Shown here: positions 26,201-35,587 of the stretch, one piece after another
Layout of the letters: each line of letters starts with the position of its first letter
How positions within the stretch are numbered: position 1 is the stretch's first letter
NCBI GenBank assembly: GCA_029256185.1
Contig: JAQSYI010000034.1
Coordinates: 186,001-250,000 of the forward strand
DNA length: 64,000 nucleotides
Origin: Paenibacillaceae bacterium
GTDB lineage: Bacteria; Bacillota; Bacilli; Paenibacillales; NBRC-103111
Direction: 5' to 3'
Notes under the pieces: generated by a model
What the model saw: the letters and a program-made list of their open reading frames with translations, nothing else
Databases searched by the model: none
Told to the model about the DNA's origin: nothing
Position numbers and translations under genes: made by a program

Positions 26201-29200
26201 GCTGGTATCCGTCGCCCGACTGGTTCAGAATGACCAGATCGAAGCGGAGCCCCAGCCGTCTCAGATATTCATGCCCGGTAAGCAGCCGCATAATAAACGG
26301 CAGATGGCTCTTGTTATCGATATAAACCAGCATCACCGGCCTGTCACCGGAGACGCCGAAGGACCACAGCCCGGACTGCCCTTTGGCGTTTCCGTTGATA
26401 TGGCTGCTGCGCTCCGGACTTAGAGGAGAAGTATACAGAATCTGTCCCGCCATCCTCTGGAAATGGGCCGCATCCGTCTGAGCCAGATGCAGGCTGCGCA
26501 GCTCGATCCGGCTGCGGTTCCAGGCCAGCTGGAAGGAACGCTCCACCATCTGGGCGTTGGACAGCCGGGATACAATCCCCACCGCTTCCTCCCGGGAATC
26601 CGCCACCGCAATAACGGCATACAGCTGCACCTCATCCCCCGGCTCCAATTGCACCCTGCGGCGCATGATGAAGGCAGGATCGGCAACCGAGCCTGTCTTG
26701 GCCTTCAGCCGGGTGCGGATGGCCTGCGGCGCTTCAAGGGTGTAGCCCCGCCCCACAAAAGCGCTGCGGTCTGTTTCAAATTCAGCCGGCCCCAGCGTAG
26801 GGCTGTCCGATGTGAGCATGGAAGCGGACCACAGCGCCCGGTCCTTCGCTTCCCGCTTGCGGCGTCCGGCTACCAGACAGCCGCTCTGCTCGTCGTAAGC
26901 CGTGCGGATGAACAGCTTGCTGAAGGCGGGATGGGCATCATCGGCAATGGAATTGGCCAGCGCCAATTCGGCGTAGGATGTCACTTCCAGCACCTTCTGC
27001 CGGTCCCCCCGGTTGATCAGGGTGATGCGGCGCACCTCCGCATCCGCTTCCGGCGAAACGCATATCTCCATGGAGGTTTCAATATCTCCATCCCGGCGGC
27101 TGAAGGTGGCCTTATCCAGCTCGAAGCGGATTCGCGCCCCTTCTGCCGCCTCTGTTTTGCCAGGCTGATACGAGGGCGACCAGATCCGGTCTTCGGCCAC
27201 ATCCCAGATGTAGACATAGCTGCCCCAGCAATCCCTCACAGGCTCTTCCCGCCATCTGGTAACCGCCAGACCATCCCAGCTGCAAAAACCGCTGCCGCTT
27301 GCGGTCACCATGCTGGTAAACTTCCCGTTGGACAGCAGGCAGACCTCCGGCGTAGGCGTATGCGGCGTCCTGAACTCCCGCACAGACGCCGTTTCCTGCA
27401 GGGACTTCTCCCCGCGCGGAGCAGAGCGGTGCATGGCGGGATGCCTGATCCACTTGGGCCGCTTGGGAATCCGCTCCTGGAGCAGCAGCTCCGCAGCCTG
27501 CACCTCCTTGTTGCGGTGGAAACGGTCATACATGGTTTGGGGGAGCAGCAGGTTGGCCAAGGTCAGCATGCTCATCCCCTGATGGTGGGCCATGAAGCTC
27601 TTGATCACCATGGCCTTGCGCCCTTCCGGCATCCGTCTCGGCGTGCAATCGACGGCCTCGTAATAACCGTAAGGCCCCCGCGCCCCCAGCTTCTCCATCT
27701 CTCCCAACGACTGGAGCGCCTCTTTACCGGCGAACGGCAACGCCATGACCGTGGCGTAAGGAGCAAGAACCAGATCCTGCTCCAGTCCTCTTTTGAAGCC
27801 CAGTCCCGGTACTCCGAACGCCCTGTACTGATAGTTCATCTGGTGGTCGAAAGCGTAGTAGCCGGACTCGGAAATACCAAAGGGTACGCCCCGCTTGCGG
27901 GCATAGTCGATCTGACGCCGCACCACCGCCTGGTACGTGCTGTCCCATAGCGTATTGCGGTAGGTCCGCAGCAGCAGCCAGGGCATGAGATATTCGAACA
28001 TGGTGCCGGACCAGGACAACAGCACAGGTCTGCCGTCCACCTTCGTCAGCGTCCGGCCCAAGGCGTTCCAGTGGGAAACCGATATCTGCCCCAGGGCAAT
28101 CGCTACAAAGCTGGCTTGACGGGCCTCCGAGGCCATCAGGTCATACAGCACATTGTCCAAGGCCCTCTGCTTCACATGATAGCCAAGGGAGAACAAATTC
28201 GTCTTGGGATCGTACAAGGCCCTGAAGTTGGTTGCACGGATCAGCGCATCGATCCGGTCCGCCAGCCTGCTGCCCCGGGAGAGGAAGGCAGCCGTACCGG
28301 AAGGAGACAATTCCTCGGCAAAGGCCACCTCAAACTCCTGCCGGGACCATCGGTCCTTCCGTCCCCGGGAATAACGCCCCGTATCGTCCAAGCCGGAATC
28401 AATCCGTTCCAGCAGCCCTTCCCTGGCTGTCATCAAACAGGCCACGAAATTGCCCGAGTCCACCGTGGATACATATACGGGATTAAGAGGAGCAAGGGTG
28501 ACCGTATCATACCAGTTGTACAGATGGCCCTCCCATTTCTCCATTCGCTCAATGGTGCCCACCGTCCTCTCCAGCCGTTCCACCAGAGCGGGAGTGTCAA
28601 TGAAGCCAAAATCTCTGGCGGCAAACAAGCAGGTGAGATACAGCCCGATATTGGTAGGCGAGGTGCGGTGGGCGATCCCTCTGTCCGGTTCAAACTGGAC
28701 ATTGTCGGGAGGCAGATCATGATCCTTCCCCGTTACATAATCCTCATAGAAGGACCATATCTCACGCGCCAGCTTATGCAATTCCCGGGCTTCTTCCGGG
28801 GCAAATTCCTGCCGGGAGTGGACGGGAGCCTGATCCAGCCAGCGGATGACAGCCGGCGCAACGCTCCACAGAATAACCATAGCCCCGCCCATAATCCGGA
28901 CAGCAGTACCGCCGCCTGCGACTAAGCCCGCAGCCATCAGCACGATCAGGAGATAGCCTCCTGTCATGCCCGACAAGGCAGGCACGCCTTTCCTGCCGCT
29001 GAGCCGGTCCACCTCGGACTGGTTCACCCATTCCAGCAGGCGGCGCCTGGAGATTCCCAGCCGGTAGAGCGTCCGGATTGCCGCGTCCATCAGCATCATA
29101 CTCTGGAAGGGCAGAGTCATCAGCCCGATAAGTACCTGAACAAAGGTATTGACCAGACTGCCCGGACGGACCAGCAGCGTATAGACGGTCAGCAGCTGGC

Positions 29201-31694
29201 GCACCACCGGCAGGAATAAGGTCAGCAGCACCACTGTGTACCAGCGGACAGCCGAGCCGGGCAGCAAGGGCGCTGCCAAGAGCAGAGTCGCCATCAGCAC
29301 GGGTTGAAGAAGACTGCGGCGCAGATTGTCCACAATCTGCCAGCGGGTGACAAGGGACAGGTCAGTCGGCACCAGTTCTTCTTGTCCATTGCGGGATTGG
29401 CGCTTCAGCCACGGCAAAAGCTGCCAGTCCCCCCGGGTCCAGCGGTGCAGACGCTTCTGGTGGGACAAGAAGGTGGCGGGGGAATCATCGATGAGCTCAA
29501 TATCAGCGAGAAAACCCGCCCGCAGGAACCCGCCCTCCAGCAAGTCATGGCTCAAGACCCGGTTCTCGGGGAACCGGTTGCCCAGCACCGAATCGAAGGC
29601 CTCCACCTGGAAGATGCCCTTGCCGGTAAAAATCCCCTGCTCCATCGCATCCTGATACGGATCGGATACGGCGAATGCATAAGGATCAAGTCCCGGCTCG
29701 GCCGCCCAGATGGACGACAGCCTGGATTGCTGTGTGCTTTCATAGGTCATGCCGATTCTGGGCTGAAGCACCCCGTAGCCCTCCACCACCCGGGTGCCGG
29801 TTTCATTCAGCCGGGGACGGTTGTACGGGAGATGGATGGCCCCGATCATACGGTGCCCGCTCTCCAGGGGAAGCTGGGTATCCGCATCCAGCGTGATCAC
29901 ATACCGGATTCCCTGCAGCACGGTGGAATCACCCAGAACCGTGCTGTAGCTGGTCTCCGCATTCCCCTTAAGCAGCCTGACAAACTCCACCAGCTTGCCC
30001 CGCTTCCGTTCCCAGCCCATCCAGGTCCGCTCAACGGGATTCCACATTCTGCGGCGGTGAAGCAGATGGAAGGTGCTGTCCGGGTAGGTCCGGTTCAGCC
30101 GCTCAATCTCCGCCTTCGCCGCCTCCAGTACGGTGTCGTCTCCCGGCTGATGCTCCGCCTCCCCGTCCCGGAAGTCGCTCAGAATGGCAAAATGAATATT
30201 CGGATCCCGGTTGGCCAAATAATGCAGCTCCAGCCGGTGAGTGATGTGCGTCACTTCTTCCACGCGGGACCAGATCACCGGGATGGCCACCATGGTGGAG
30301 GCACTCTCCGGAATCCCCTTGGAAAAATCATACCGCAGCAGCCGCGTCGGCCGCTTGATGCGCTCGATCAGCCAATGCAGCGCCGTCACTCCGAATTCGC
30401 TCGCAGGAAGGGCGAGCAGCACAACAACAAGCATCCAGCTCAGCCATGTTCCGGGACCGGACAGGCCGATCCAGAGCGCGGAGGCGGCGAGAGCCGCGGA
30501 AAAACCGAGGGCCAGCGACTGGATGTACAGGCCGGCCGCCCGCTTCTTGATTCCTGCCTCAGGCAAGGCACCCGTCTTGCCGCACAGCTTCAACGCCTGC
30601 TGCAGCTTCCGGAGTCCGCGGGCATCCAGCAGGTAATAGGCGGTATATCCGCCGCGGGAGGGCAGCGGCAACTCGCCGCCATTCTCCTGCTCATAGTGGG
30701 CATTGGCCAGACTGACGGCCTGGGTGGCCACCAGATTCTCCGGCACCTTCATCCGCTGAGCCAGCTTCTGCACCCGGTGGCGCAGCGTATGGCGGCTGGC
30801 GCTGTCGAGTCTGGGATAATCCCCGGCCTGCTCGCCTCTGAGCGTCTGCTCCACCACACAGATCTCCTCAAACAGACCGCTCCACACCAGACGGGACAGC
30901 TTGCGGAGACTGGCAATCACATTGCCGGTGCTGACCTGGTATTCCGCTTGAAGCTGATATTCATAAGAAAGAATGGCGTCCAAGCTCTCCGGCTCATTTT
31001 CCAGCTTGCAGACAAGCCATTCCCCGATATGGGCCGAGTCCTCGGCATGCTCTCTCAGATGCTTGACCAGTTGGACCACAAGAGCGCCGGATAACGGAAG
31101 CTCGATTTGCTCCGCTTCCAGTGCCTGCTTCAGCCGTTCCGGTGTAAGGTCTGACGGCAGGATGCCCGACAGCATCCGTTCCACGAGCCCGCTGATGGCC
31201 CGGCGCTCCTTGACAGGCTTCATGATCACGGCCAGGCGCCGGACCAGCTCCAGCTTCATGTACAGAGGAATAGACCAGGCTTCAGCAATGGTAAGAACAG
31301 ATATTTCCTGGTAAGAGGCCAAATAGGCGGCGAAGGTTTCTTCATCGAAAAGCCCGTCTGTCTGCTCCAGATACGATTCGCAAATGGATGACACCCGAAA
31401 CCGTTTGCCCTTGCCCACTACAGGGAGAGACTTCACGTTGATAAGCGTGATCTCCTCGCGAATTCCGGCCGCCTCGGATTCGATAAATTCCGAGTGGTCC
31501 AGCAGCCACTCCTCCGCAGGCTGTACGCTGGCGTTGTCTTGTTCATGCAGCTCCTTGACAAAGGACCGCAGTTGCCAAACATCTTCCTCCAGCTGCTTCT
31601 GCAATAATATCGGCGAGGTGCGGCTTACATGCGGGTCGTGCTCCAGCGCAAGCTTATGCGCATTTTCACTACGCTTATCCTCATTCCAGCCCAT
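23229..31694 (-). CDS. ndvB: Cyclic beta-1,2-glucan synthase (NdvB/Cgs type)
   Basis: A 2821-residue membrane enzyme. In Rhizobium and Brucella homologues the protein primes itself, elongates with UDP-glucose and cyclises beta-1,2-glucan. Visible parts: N-terminal cytosolic region; transmembrane segments near 395-450; a GT84 glycosyltransferase with TLDADTQLP (about 600-610) and QKRLHRWTRGDWQ (about 745); further helices at 790-970; a GH144-like glucoamylase domain; then two Glyco_transf_36/GH94 modules with GVGDWNDGMN (about 2425), which determine chain length by phosphorolysis. The length fits the family. The ATG has GGAGG seven bases upstream. Near the C-terminus (nt about 23380-23560) an 11-residue motif of type TEGASGKALPG is repeated five times, which is unusual. 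Monocistronic. Confidence 0.9.
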   Translation of the reverse strand: MGWNEDKRSENAHKLALEHDPHVSRTSPILLQKQLEEDVWQLRSFVKELHEQDNASVQPAEEWLLDHSEFIESEAAGIREEITLINVKSLPVVGKGKRFRVSSICESYLEQTDGLFDEETFAAYLASYQEISVLTIAEAWSIPLYMKLELVRRLAVIMKPVKERRAISGLVERMLSGILPSDLTPERLKQALEAEQIELPLSGALVVQLVKHLREHAEDSAHIGEWLVCKLENEPESLDAILSYEYQLQAEYQVSTGNVIASLRKLSRLVWSGLFEEICVVEQTLRGEQAGDYPRLDSASRHTLRHRVQKLAQRMKVPENLVATQAVSLANAHYEQENGGELPLPSRGGYTAYYLLDARGLRKLQQALKLCGKTGALPEAGIKKRAAGLYIQSLALGFSAALAASALWIGLSGPGTWLSWMLVVVLLALPASEFGVTALHWLIERIKRPTRLLRYDFSKGIPESASTMVAIPVIWSRVEEVTHITHRLELHYLANRDPNIHFAILSDFRDGEAEHQPGDDTVLEAAKAEIERLNRTYPDSTFHLLHRRRMWNPVERTWMGWERKRGKLVEFVRLLKGNAETSYSTVLGDSTVLQGIRYVITLDADTQLPLESGHRMIGAIHLPYNRPRLNETGTRVVEGYGVLQPRIGMTYESTQQSRLSSIWAAEPGLDPYAFAVSDPYQDAMEQGIFTGKGIFQVEAFDSVLGNRFPENRVLSHDLLEGGFLRAGFLADIELIDDSPATFLSHQKRLHRWTRGDWQLLPWLKRQSRNGQEELVPTDLSLVTRWQIVDNLRRSLLQPVLMATLLLAAPLLPGSAVRWYTVVLLTLFLPVVRQLLTVYTLLVRPGSLVNTFVQVLIGLMTLPFQSMMLMDAAIRTLYRLGISRRRLLEWVNQSEVDRLSGRKGVPALSGMTGGYLLIVLMAAGLVAGGGTAVRIMGGAMVILWSVAPAVIRWLDQAPVHSRQEFAPEEARELHKLAREIWSFYEDYVTGKDHDLPPDNVQFEPDRGIAHRTSPTNIGLYLTCLFAARDFGFIDTPALVERLERTVGTIERMEKWEGHLYNWYDTVTLAPLNPVYVSTVDSGNFVACLMTAREGLLERIDSGLDDTGRYSRGRKDRWSRQEFEVAFAEELSPSGTAAFLSRGSRLADRIDALIRATNFRALYDPKTNLFSLGYHVKQRALDNVLYDLMASEARQASFVAIALGQISVSHWNALGRTLTKVDGRPVLLSWSGTMFEYLMPWLLLRTYRNTLWDSTYQAVVRRQIDYARKRGVPFGISESGYYAFDHQMNYQYRAFGVPGLGFKRGLEQDLVLAPYATVMALPFAGKEALQSLGEMEKLGARGPYGYYEAVDCTPRRMPEGRKAMVIKSFMAHHQGMSMLTLANLLLPQTMYDRFHRNKEVQAAELLLQERIPKRPKWIRHPAMHRSAPRGEKSLQETASVREFRTPHTPTPEVCLLSNGKFTSMVTASGSGFCSWDGLAVTRWREEPVRDCWGSYVYIWDVAEDRIWSPSYQPGKTEAAEGARIRFELDKATFSRRDGDIETSMEICVSPEADAEVRRITLINRGDRQKVLEVTSYAELALANSIADDAHPAFSKLFIRTAYDEQSGCLVAGRRKREAKDRALWSASMLTSDSPTLGPAEFETDRSAFVGRGYTLEAPQAIRTRLKAKTGSVADPAFIMRRRVQLEPGDEVQLYAVIAVADSREEAVGIVSRLSNAQMVERSFQLAWNRSRIELRSLHLAQTDAAHFQRMAGQILYTSPLSPERSSHINGNAKGQSGLWSFGVSGDRPVMLVYIDNKSHLPFIMRLLTGHEYLRRLGLRFDLVILNQSGDGYQQNLQESLQRAAEHGIDRFGAGAAGIHVIADSQLGAEERTLLAACARVTLRAGGASLSAQLRLPRTALPVWPEPLPQQAAQPAAGGEEAAGGRRREGQEQGALSLDPQSVQFYNGWGGFTPDGKQYKLMVKDGKHLPAPWINVLANPGFGALVSELGTGYTFARNSRECKVTSWSNDPVLDPPSEMGYLREEDSGDVWTLTPAAGIHTAPYLVTHGRGFSEFQHQSRGIAHSMRIFVPLEDPVKIIRVRLRNTASRTQRLAVTYYAEWVLGVQRQGNASYLLSQWDETATILTVQNRYQETFREASAFLGIYPQNKAAAGDLSWTADQLEFIGRNGSVQQPAALGRTGLSNRTEGSSAGCGAIQSKLALQAGEETEVIIVLGCESSPAKAAELALKYSTAASCDEAWEQMAGYWDRTLDQIVVDTPSPETNILLNGWLVYQSLACRMWARSAFYQAGGAYGFRDQLQDSLALLHTAPELARRQIILHASHQYVEGDVQHWWHEETERGIRTLFSDDLLWLPYTASRYVEHTGDETLFAETAPYLESGQLRQGEHERYEPTVQSGGSGTVYEHCIRAIDKALERIGEHGLPLIGVGDWNDGMNLVGDEGRGESVWLAWFLCDVLQRFAPVCAGRGEPDREQRYRLARTELQAAADSHAWDGQWYRRAFTDAGTWLGSIQNEECRIDAIAQSWSVISEAAPLDRARQAMQSFDRELVDRELSVVRLLTPPFDHTEPSPGYIQGYPPGIRENGAQYTHGVIWGMVAWSKLGQGDKAFELFHMLNPITHTRTDQEVRQYVGEPYVMAADVYTSEPHRGHAGWTWYTGAASWMYQCGIEWILGLQKRGDKLYLNPCVPAHWSGFKVSYRHGGATYVLDFSRNGAGVGDADTALPGATEGTAGKELPRTEGASGKALPGTEGASNTVLPRAMEGTADKSPLRATASESSSGVKGRPHAASSGESATAVAVREAIKAGPGTFITLVDDGKEHRIAVQL

Positions 31695-31782
31695 AGATTA
31701 TCCTCCAACAACAAGAATGGCACAAAGTCACTTCATTACCATTCCACGTTATGGGGATTTTTATGTAAAACAGGATGATCCG

Positions 31783-31811
31783 TTGACAAGTGGAAACCAC
31801 TGCAGTATGAT
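31783..31811 (+). promoter_or_regulatory. Sigma-A promoter of the HTH-MFS operon
   Basis: TTGACA (31783-31788), exactly 17 bases, TATGAT (31806-31811). Close to consensus. Confidence 0.8.
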
Positions 31812-31829
31812 ATTATCTAAAATACAGTT

Positions 31830-31848
31830 CGATCTGTAATCCAGATCG
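31830..31848. promoter_or_regulatory. Probable operator of the ArsR-like regulator
   Basis: CGATCTG-TAATC-CAGATCG, a perfect 7-5-7 inverted repeat about 12 bases after the presumed transcription start and 23 bases before the regulator ATG. The position suits autorepression by roadblock. Confidence 0.6.
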
Positions 31849-31870
31849 TATGGGCAGGAGGAATAGATTT

Positions 31871-32383
31871 ATGCCGTCGGATAAGCGTTATACGCCATAC
31901 CCCGTAACCGCCGAGCAGGCGAAGCTTCTGGAGAGCGCGCTGCGGATCAAGATTTTGCACGCCCTGTCCGGGGAGCCCCGCACCTCCAAGCAGGTTGCCG
32001 ATTATCTGGAGAGCACTCCCGGCAATATCCACTATCATATTCAGAAGCTGTATGCCGGAGGGCTGCTGGAATTGGCCCACACCCAGACAGCAGGGGGAGT
32101 GGTGGAGAAATATTACCGGTCCGTCTCTACAGTCTTCCAATCCACAGAGTTCTGGGAGTTTGACTTTCTCGCCGACGGCCCCCGCCGCAGGCTGGGCACC
32201 CGTCTGTCCCTGTCCGAGCAGGATTTCGCAGAATTCAGCGAACAATTGGACCGGCTGCTGGAGCAATGGGAGAGCCGGTCCACCCGCGGCGAAGAATATG
32301 GCGTCAGCATTACAGTAGGCCGGGTTGGTCCCGGTGTTGCCGGTGATAAGAACGGAAAGGAAGGGTCCTCCGATGCAAACTGA
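31871..32383 (+). CDS. ArsR-like winged-helix regulator
   Basis: A 170-residue protein with an N-terminal winged helix (residues 10-85: SALRIKILHALSGEPRTSKQ, TPGNIHYHIQKLYAGG) of the ArsR/HTH_20 type and an acidic C-terminal helix region likely used for dimerisation or ligand sensing. No metal-binding Cys pair is seen, so the ligand is more likely organic. GGCAGGAGG lies nine bases before the ATG at 31871, better than the ATG at 31850, which would come before the RBS. It overlaps the MFS gene by 11 bases and probably represses this operon. Confidence 0.8.
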   Translation: MPSDKRYTPYPVTAEQAKLLESALRIKILHALSGEPRTSKQVADYLESTPGNIHYHIQKLYAGGLLELAHTQTAGGVVEKYYRSVSTVFQSTEFWEFDFLADGPRRRLGTRLSLSEQDFAEFSEQLDRLLEQWESRSTRGEEYGVSITVGRVGPGVAGDKNGKEGSSDAN

Positions 32384-33629
32384 GGCGGCTGTCAAGAATA
32401 AGTCCTTGCCTTTGGCCCGGCTGTATGTCCCGTTCGCCGAATCGCTGCCCTTCCGGTATCTGTGGCTGGCCCAGCTTGTCTCCGTCCTGGGAAGCTCCGT
32501 CACCACGGTAATCCTGCCCATGGTGGTTTATTCCACTACGGGATCTGCTACAACTATGGGATTGACCATGGCGCTTTATATGCTGCCCAACGTGCTGATG
32601 CTGCCGGTATCCGGCTGGATTGTGGACCGTTATGACCGGGTGCGCCTGATGGCCGTCTCGGACCTGGTCCGTTTTGTCATCATGGCCGTGCTTGCGGCGC
32701 TGGTCCTGAGCGGGCGTCTCACCATTCCGCTGCTCTACGGTTTAGTAGTCGTTTACGGGCTGATGGATGGTCTGTTCCAGCCTGCGTACGCTGCTGTCCG
32801 CGCAGTAGTATTCACCCCGCCGATCCGCAATGCCGCCAATGCGCTCAGCCAGTTGGGCAATCAGATCGTCCGCTTGCTGGGTCCCTCCCTGGGAGGATTG
32901 ATTGCCCTTACCTCAACCGGGGTAGGGTTCAGTCTGGATGCCCTGACTTATCTGGTCTCCTTCTTCTTCCTGCTGCTGCTGCGCAGGGCGGCGCCCCTGC
33001 GCAACAGCCGCTCCGGGACGCCTGTCCGCATCCGGGAGGACTTCCGGGAGGGCATTGATGTTCTGCGCAGCCACCCGTGGCTGTGGATCACCATCCTGGC
33101 CTTTTCCTTCATCAATATCTGCTACAGCGGCCTTGTTGTCGTGCTGATTCCCTGGCTGTTCAAAATCCACCTGCAGCTCAACTCCTTCGCCTATGGGGCA
33201 GCCGTAACCTGCTCCGGCATCGGGGCAATCGCAGCCGCGCTGATCTTCGGCTCCCGCCCACGCTGGCGCAAACGGGGATTGCTGGCGTATGGCGGCGCCG
33301 GATTGAGCGGGCTCGCACTCCTGGCCATGTCCTTCGCCGATACGCCCATCCTGCTTGGAATGCTCATGGCGCTGGAGGGCTTCGGACTGATGGCATTCGG
33401 GCTGATCTGGGAGACATCGCTGCAGGAGCTGGTGCCGGAGGAAGCGTTCGGCCGGGTGGCCAGCCTGGATATGATGGGCAGCTTCATGCTGCTGCCTGCA
33501 GGCTATCTGCTGGTGGGCTGGCTCGCCGACCGGATCGGCGGATTGTCTACCATCGCGCTTTTCTCTTCACTTGGTCTTGCAGCGGTCATTCTTCTGCTGC
33601 TCGTGCCCTCCATCCGCCGCTTTGACTAG
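32373..33629 (+). CDS. MFS efflux transporter
   Basis: A 419-residue, about 12-helix major facilitator of the enterobactin-exporter/MFS_3 type. The loop 2-3 signature WIVDRYDRVRLM is present, and the C-terminal half begins with DVLRSHPWLWITI. Likely substrate is a drug or other small lipophilic compound; this is inferred only from family and from the ligand-type regulator next to it. Translation is coupled to the regulator (start inside its last codons). The transcript runs toward the response regulator gene, with only weak hairpins in 33630-33686. Confidence 0.8.
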   Translation: MQTEAAVKNKSLPLARLYVPFAESLPFRYLWLAQLVSVLGSSVTTVILPMVVYSTTGSATTMGLTMALYMLPNVLMLPVSGWIVDRYDRVRLMAVSDLVRFVIMAVLAALVLSGRLTIPLLYGLVVVYGLMDGLFQPAYAAVRAVVFTPPIRNAANALSQLGNQIVRLLGPSLGGLIALTSTGVGFSLDALTYLVSFFFLLLLRRAAPLRNSRSGTPVRIREDFREGIDVLRSHPWLWITILAFSFINICYSGLVVVLIPWLFKIHLQLNSFAYGAAVTCSGIGAIAAALIFGSRPRWRKRGLLAYGGAGLSGLALLAMSFADTPILLGMLMALEGFGLMAFGLIWETSLQELVPEEAFGRVASLDMMGSFMLLPAGYLLVGWLADRIGGLSTIALFSSLGLAAVILLLLVPSIRRFD

Positions 33630-33686
33630 AGCCTCGGCAGTAGGCTAACGGCCACAATGGCAGGAGCCTGTATAGGCTGCCGCCCC

Positions 33687-34307
33687 TTACAAATGTACGA
33701 TACCCCGGTCCAAAGCGATGGCGACTGCTTCGGACCGGGTATCGACACCCAGTTTATTGTAGATGTTAGTGAGATACGCTTTAACCGTCCGTTCCGAAAT
33801 GCCCATATCCGAGGCAATCTCTTTATTCCGTGATCCCCTTGCAATTGCTTGCAGAATATAACATTCCCTGTCGGTCAACACCGTTTCCGCTTTAGCCTGC
33901 GAGGTATTTTCCTGACTTTGTTTGACTCGGAGGACTCTTTCCATGACAGCCGGCTGAAGAAGAGTTTCCCCCCGCAATACTGATTCTAGCGTACGGAACA
34001 AGGGCTCACTCCCTGCATCCTTCAGAAGATATCCCTTCGCCCCTAGCGCAAGGCCCCGGTTCATAATCACGACCGGAATATCCCACTGCCGGTCCTTCAT
34101 CGCTTGTATCGCTTCCAGACCGCTCATCCTGGGCATGTTAAGATCCATCAAGATGACATCGGGCTTGACGGATTCCAGCAGTTGTATAGCCGCGGCTCCG
34201 TCCTCCGCTTCTCCGACTACTTCATAAGATTGGTTCGTTTCCAGAATAAGCTTCAAGCCTTCCCGGATATAGATATGGTCGTCAACAATCATCACTTTAC
34301 GGCTCAT
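33687..34307 (-). CDS. NarL-type response regulator (YdfI-like) with receiver deletion
   Basis: A 206-residue regulator: receiver domain (D10, phospho-acceptor D55 in VILMDLNMP, K91) and C-terminal LuxR helix-turn-helix (LTDRECYILQAIARG, SERTVKAYLTNIYNKLG). Compared with YdfI/LiaR-type proteins, which read PIIILTTYNED..., this one goes from IPVVI straight to MNRGLALGAKGYLL. About nine residues, including the conserved switch Thr, are missing, in frame. The ATG at 34307 has AAGGAG and overlaps the kinase gene by 11 bases. Third gene of the MMPL-kinase-regulator operon. Confidence 0.82.
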   Translation of the reverse strand: MSRKVMIVDDHIYIREGLKLILETNQSYEVVGEAEDGAAAIQLLESVKPDVILMDLNMPRMSGLEAIQAMKDRQWDIPVVIMNRGLALGAKGYLLKDAGSEPLFRTLESVLRGETLLQPAVMERVLRVKQSQENTSQAKAETVLTDRECYILQAIARGSRNKEIASDMGISERTVKAYLTNIYNKLGVDTRSEAVAIALDRGIVHL

Positions 34308-35511
34308 CCGTTTCTCCTTTCTCAAGGGGGATATCGATCCGAACGACCGTACCATCCCCTCCGCTGCTGATCTTGAGAGTTCCGCCAATAATGCGTACCC
34401 GCTCTTCTATGCCGATTAAACCGTAATGGCCGGCCTGCTTGCCGATTTCACCGGGATCAAAGCCTTTCCCGTCATCAAAGACCTCCAAGCGGACATTGGA
34501 ATCCATCTCATCCATCCAGACCCAGACATGATCCGCCTCCGCATGTTTGGCAACATTGGACAAGCATTCTTTAACGATTTGGAAGCAATGCTCCGTTAAA
34601 AGCTTGGATAACCGGATCTTCTCATTCAGATCCAGATGAACCCGAATGAATGTGGTCTGTTCATACCGTTTGATCTCTTCTCTGACCGCCTGTCCAAAAT
34701 CATAGTTCCCGTTAGAGACCGCCCGCAGATCATCAATGACCTGCCTCGCCTCCGCCAACGTTCTCTTGGCCTGTTCCATGGATAACCCTACGATATCTTG
34801 GGCTCTATTATAACGCTTCATGGACAGATGGGCATTTACAGCATCGAGCTTCATGATAAGCCCGGCCAAGCCTTGGGCTAGCGTATCGTGCAGATCCCGC
34901 GCCATTCGCTGGCGTTCGTTCGCAACGGTCAACTCCTCTACTTTCTCATGGGCGGCCTTCAGCTCCATAAGAAAGGTCTGGGTACGGTGTTGGACACGAA
35001 CCAGGCGGAGAAACAAATTGGTCAAGAAGCCGATAACCACAGTCATGAGGATATACATGGGAAAAAGCAATTCCAAATGGTTATTCCCATATATGTAGGA
35101 CAGAGTTATCCCATATAACGAGTAATACATAAGTCCCCCTGTCACCATTCTTCGCATTGAGGACGAGAGTACCATGGTCTGGGCAAACAAAACGGGATTT
35201 AAGCCAATGAGCAAGACGGGACAGCCTATCGGTACAAGGAAGGCAGCGCCGTGAATGATCAAGGATTGTACGGCAAAATAGAGCCAGGACCGTTGTTTCG
35301 TCAGTGCCTCGAAGTGCCACAGCAAGGAGGTATGCAGGAGAATCAATCCTCCGAAAAACACCATTGGGATTGGTTCAAAAACGTAAATCCACTGCATGAC
35401 AACTGTTCCGGCAGCCGTTAACAGGATCCAAAAAACAAGCGGCCACCGGATTTGTTGTTTGGCCTCCGATAAGGTTGCTGCCCCCCTATTAATGGTTAAC
35501 TGTTCATGCAT
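34297..35511 (-). CDS. NarX/DegS-type sensor histidine kinase (YdfH-like)
   Basis: A 404-residue kinase with about six N-terminal membrane helices, a short coiled coil (about 170-205), the HisKA_3 box with the phosphorylated His in MARDLHDTLAQGLAG (H208), and an HATPase_c domain with VFDDGKGFD and GHYGLIGIEERV. The membrane-embedded sensor without a large outer loop fits intramembrane or transporter-based sensing. An alternative start at 35544 is in frame; ATG 35511 has GGGAGGAAGGGG before it. In B. subtilis YdfHI controls the MMPL transporter YdfJ; the same three functions sit together here. Confidence 0.85.
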   Translation of the reverse strand: MHEQLTINRGAATLSEAKQQIRWPLVFWILLTAAGTVVMQWIYVFEPIPMVFFGGLILLHTSLLWHFEALTKQRSWLYFAVQSLIIHGAAFLVPIGCPVLLIGLNPVLFAQTMVLSSSMRRMVTGGLMYYSLYGITLSYIYGNNHLELLFPMYILMTVVIGFLTNLFLRLVRVQHRTQTFLMELKAAHEKVEELTVANERQRMARDLHDTLAQGLAGLIMKLDAVNAHLSMKRYNRAQDIVGLSMEQAKRTLAEARQVIDDLRAVSNGNYDFGQAVREEIKRYEQTTFIRVHLDLNEKIRLSKLLTEHCFQIVKECLSNVAKHAEADHVWVWMDEMDSNVRLEVFDDGKGFDPGEIGKQAGHYGLIGIEERVRIIGGTLKISSGGDGTVVRIDIPLEKGETDEP

Positions 35512-35587
35512 ACTGCCGGCCCCTTCCTCCCTGTCCATACTCATAGTTGCAGCCGCTTTGCGGATAACAATATTTAGGTTGAAAATC

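Noticed and set aside
29304..31094. 596-codon plus-strand open frame, and others opposite the glucan synthase and metY
   Set aside because: Shadow frames of GC-rich genes on the other strand; no motifs or start signals.
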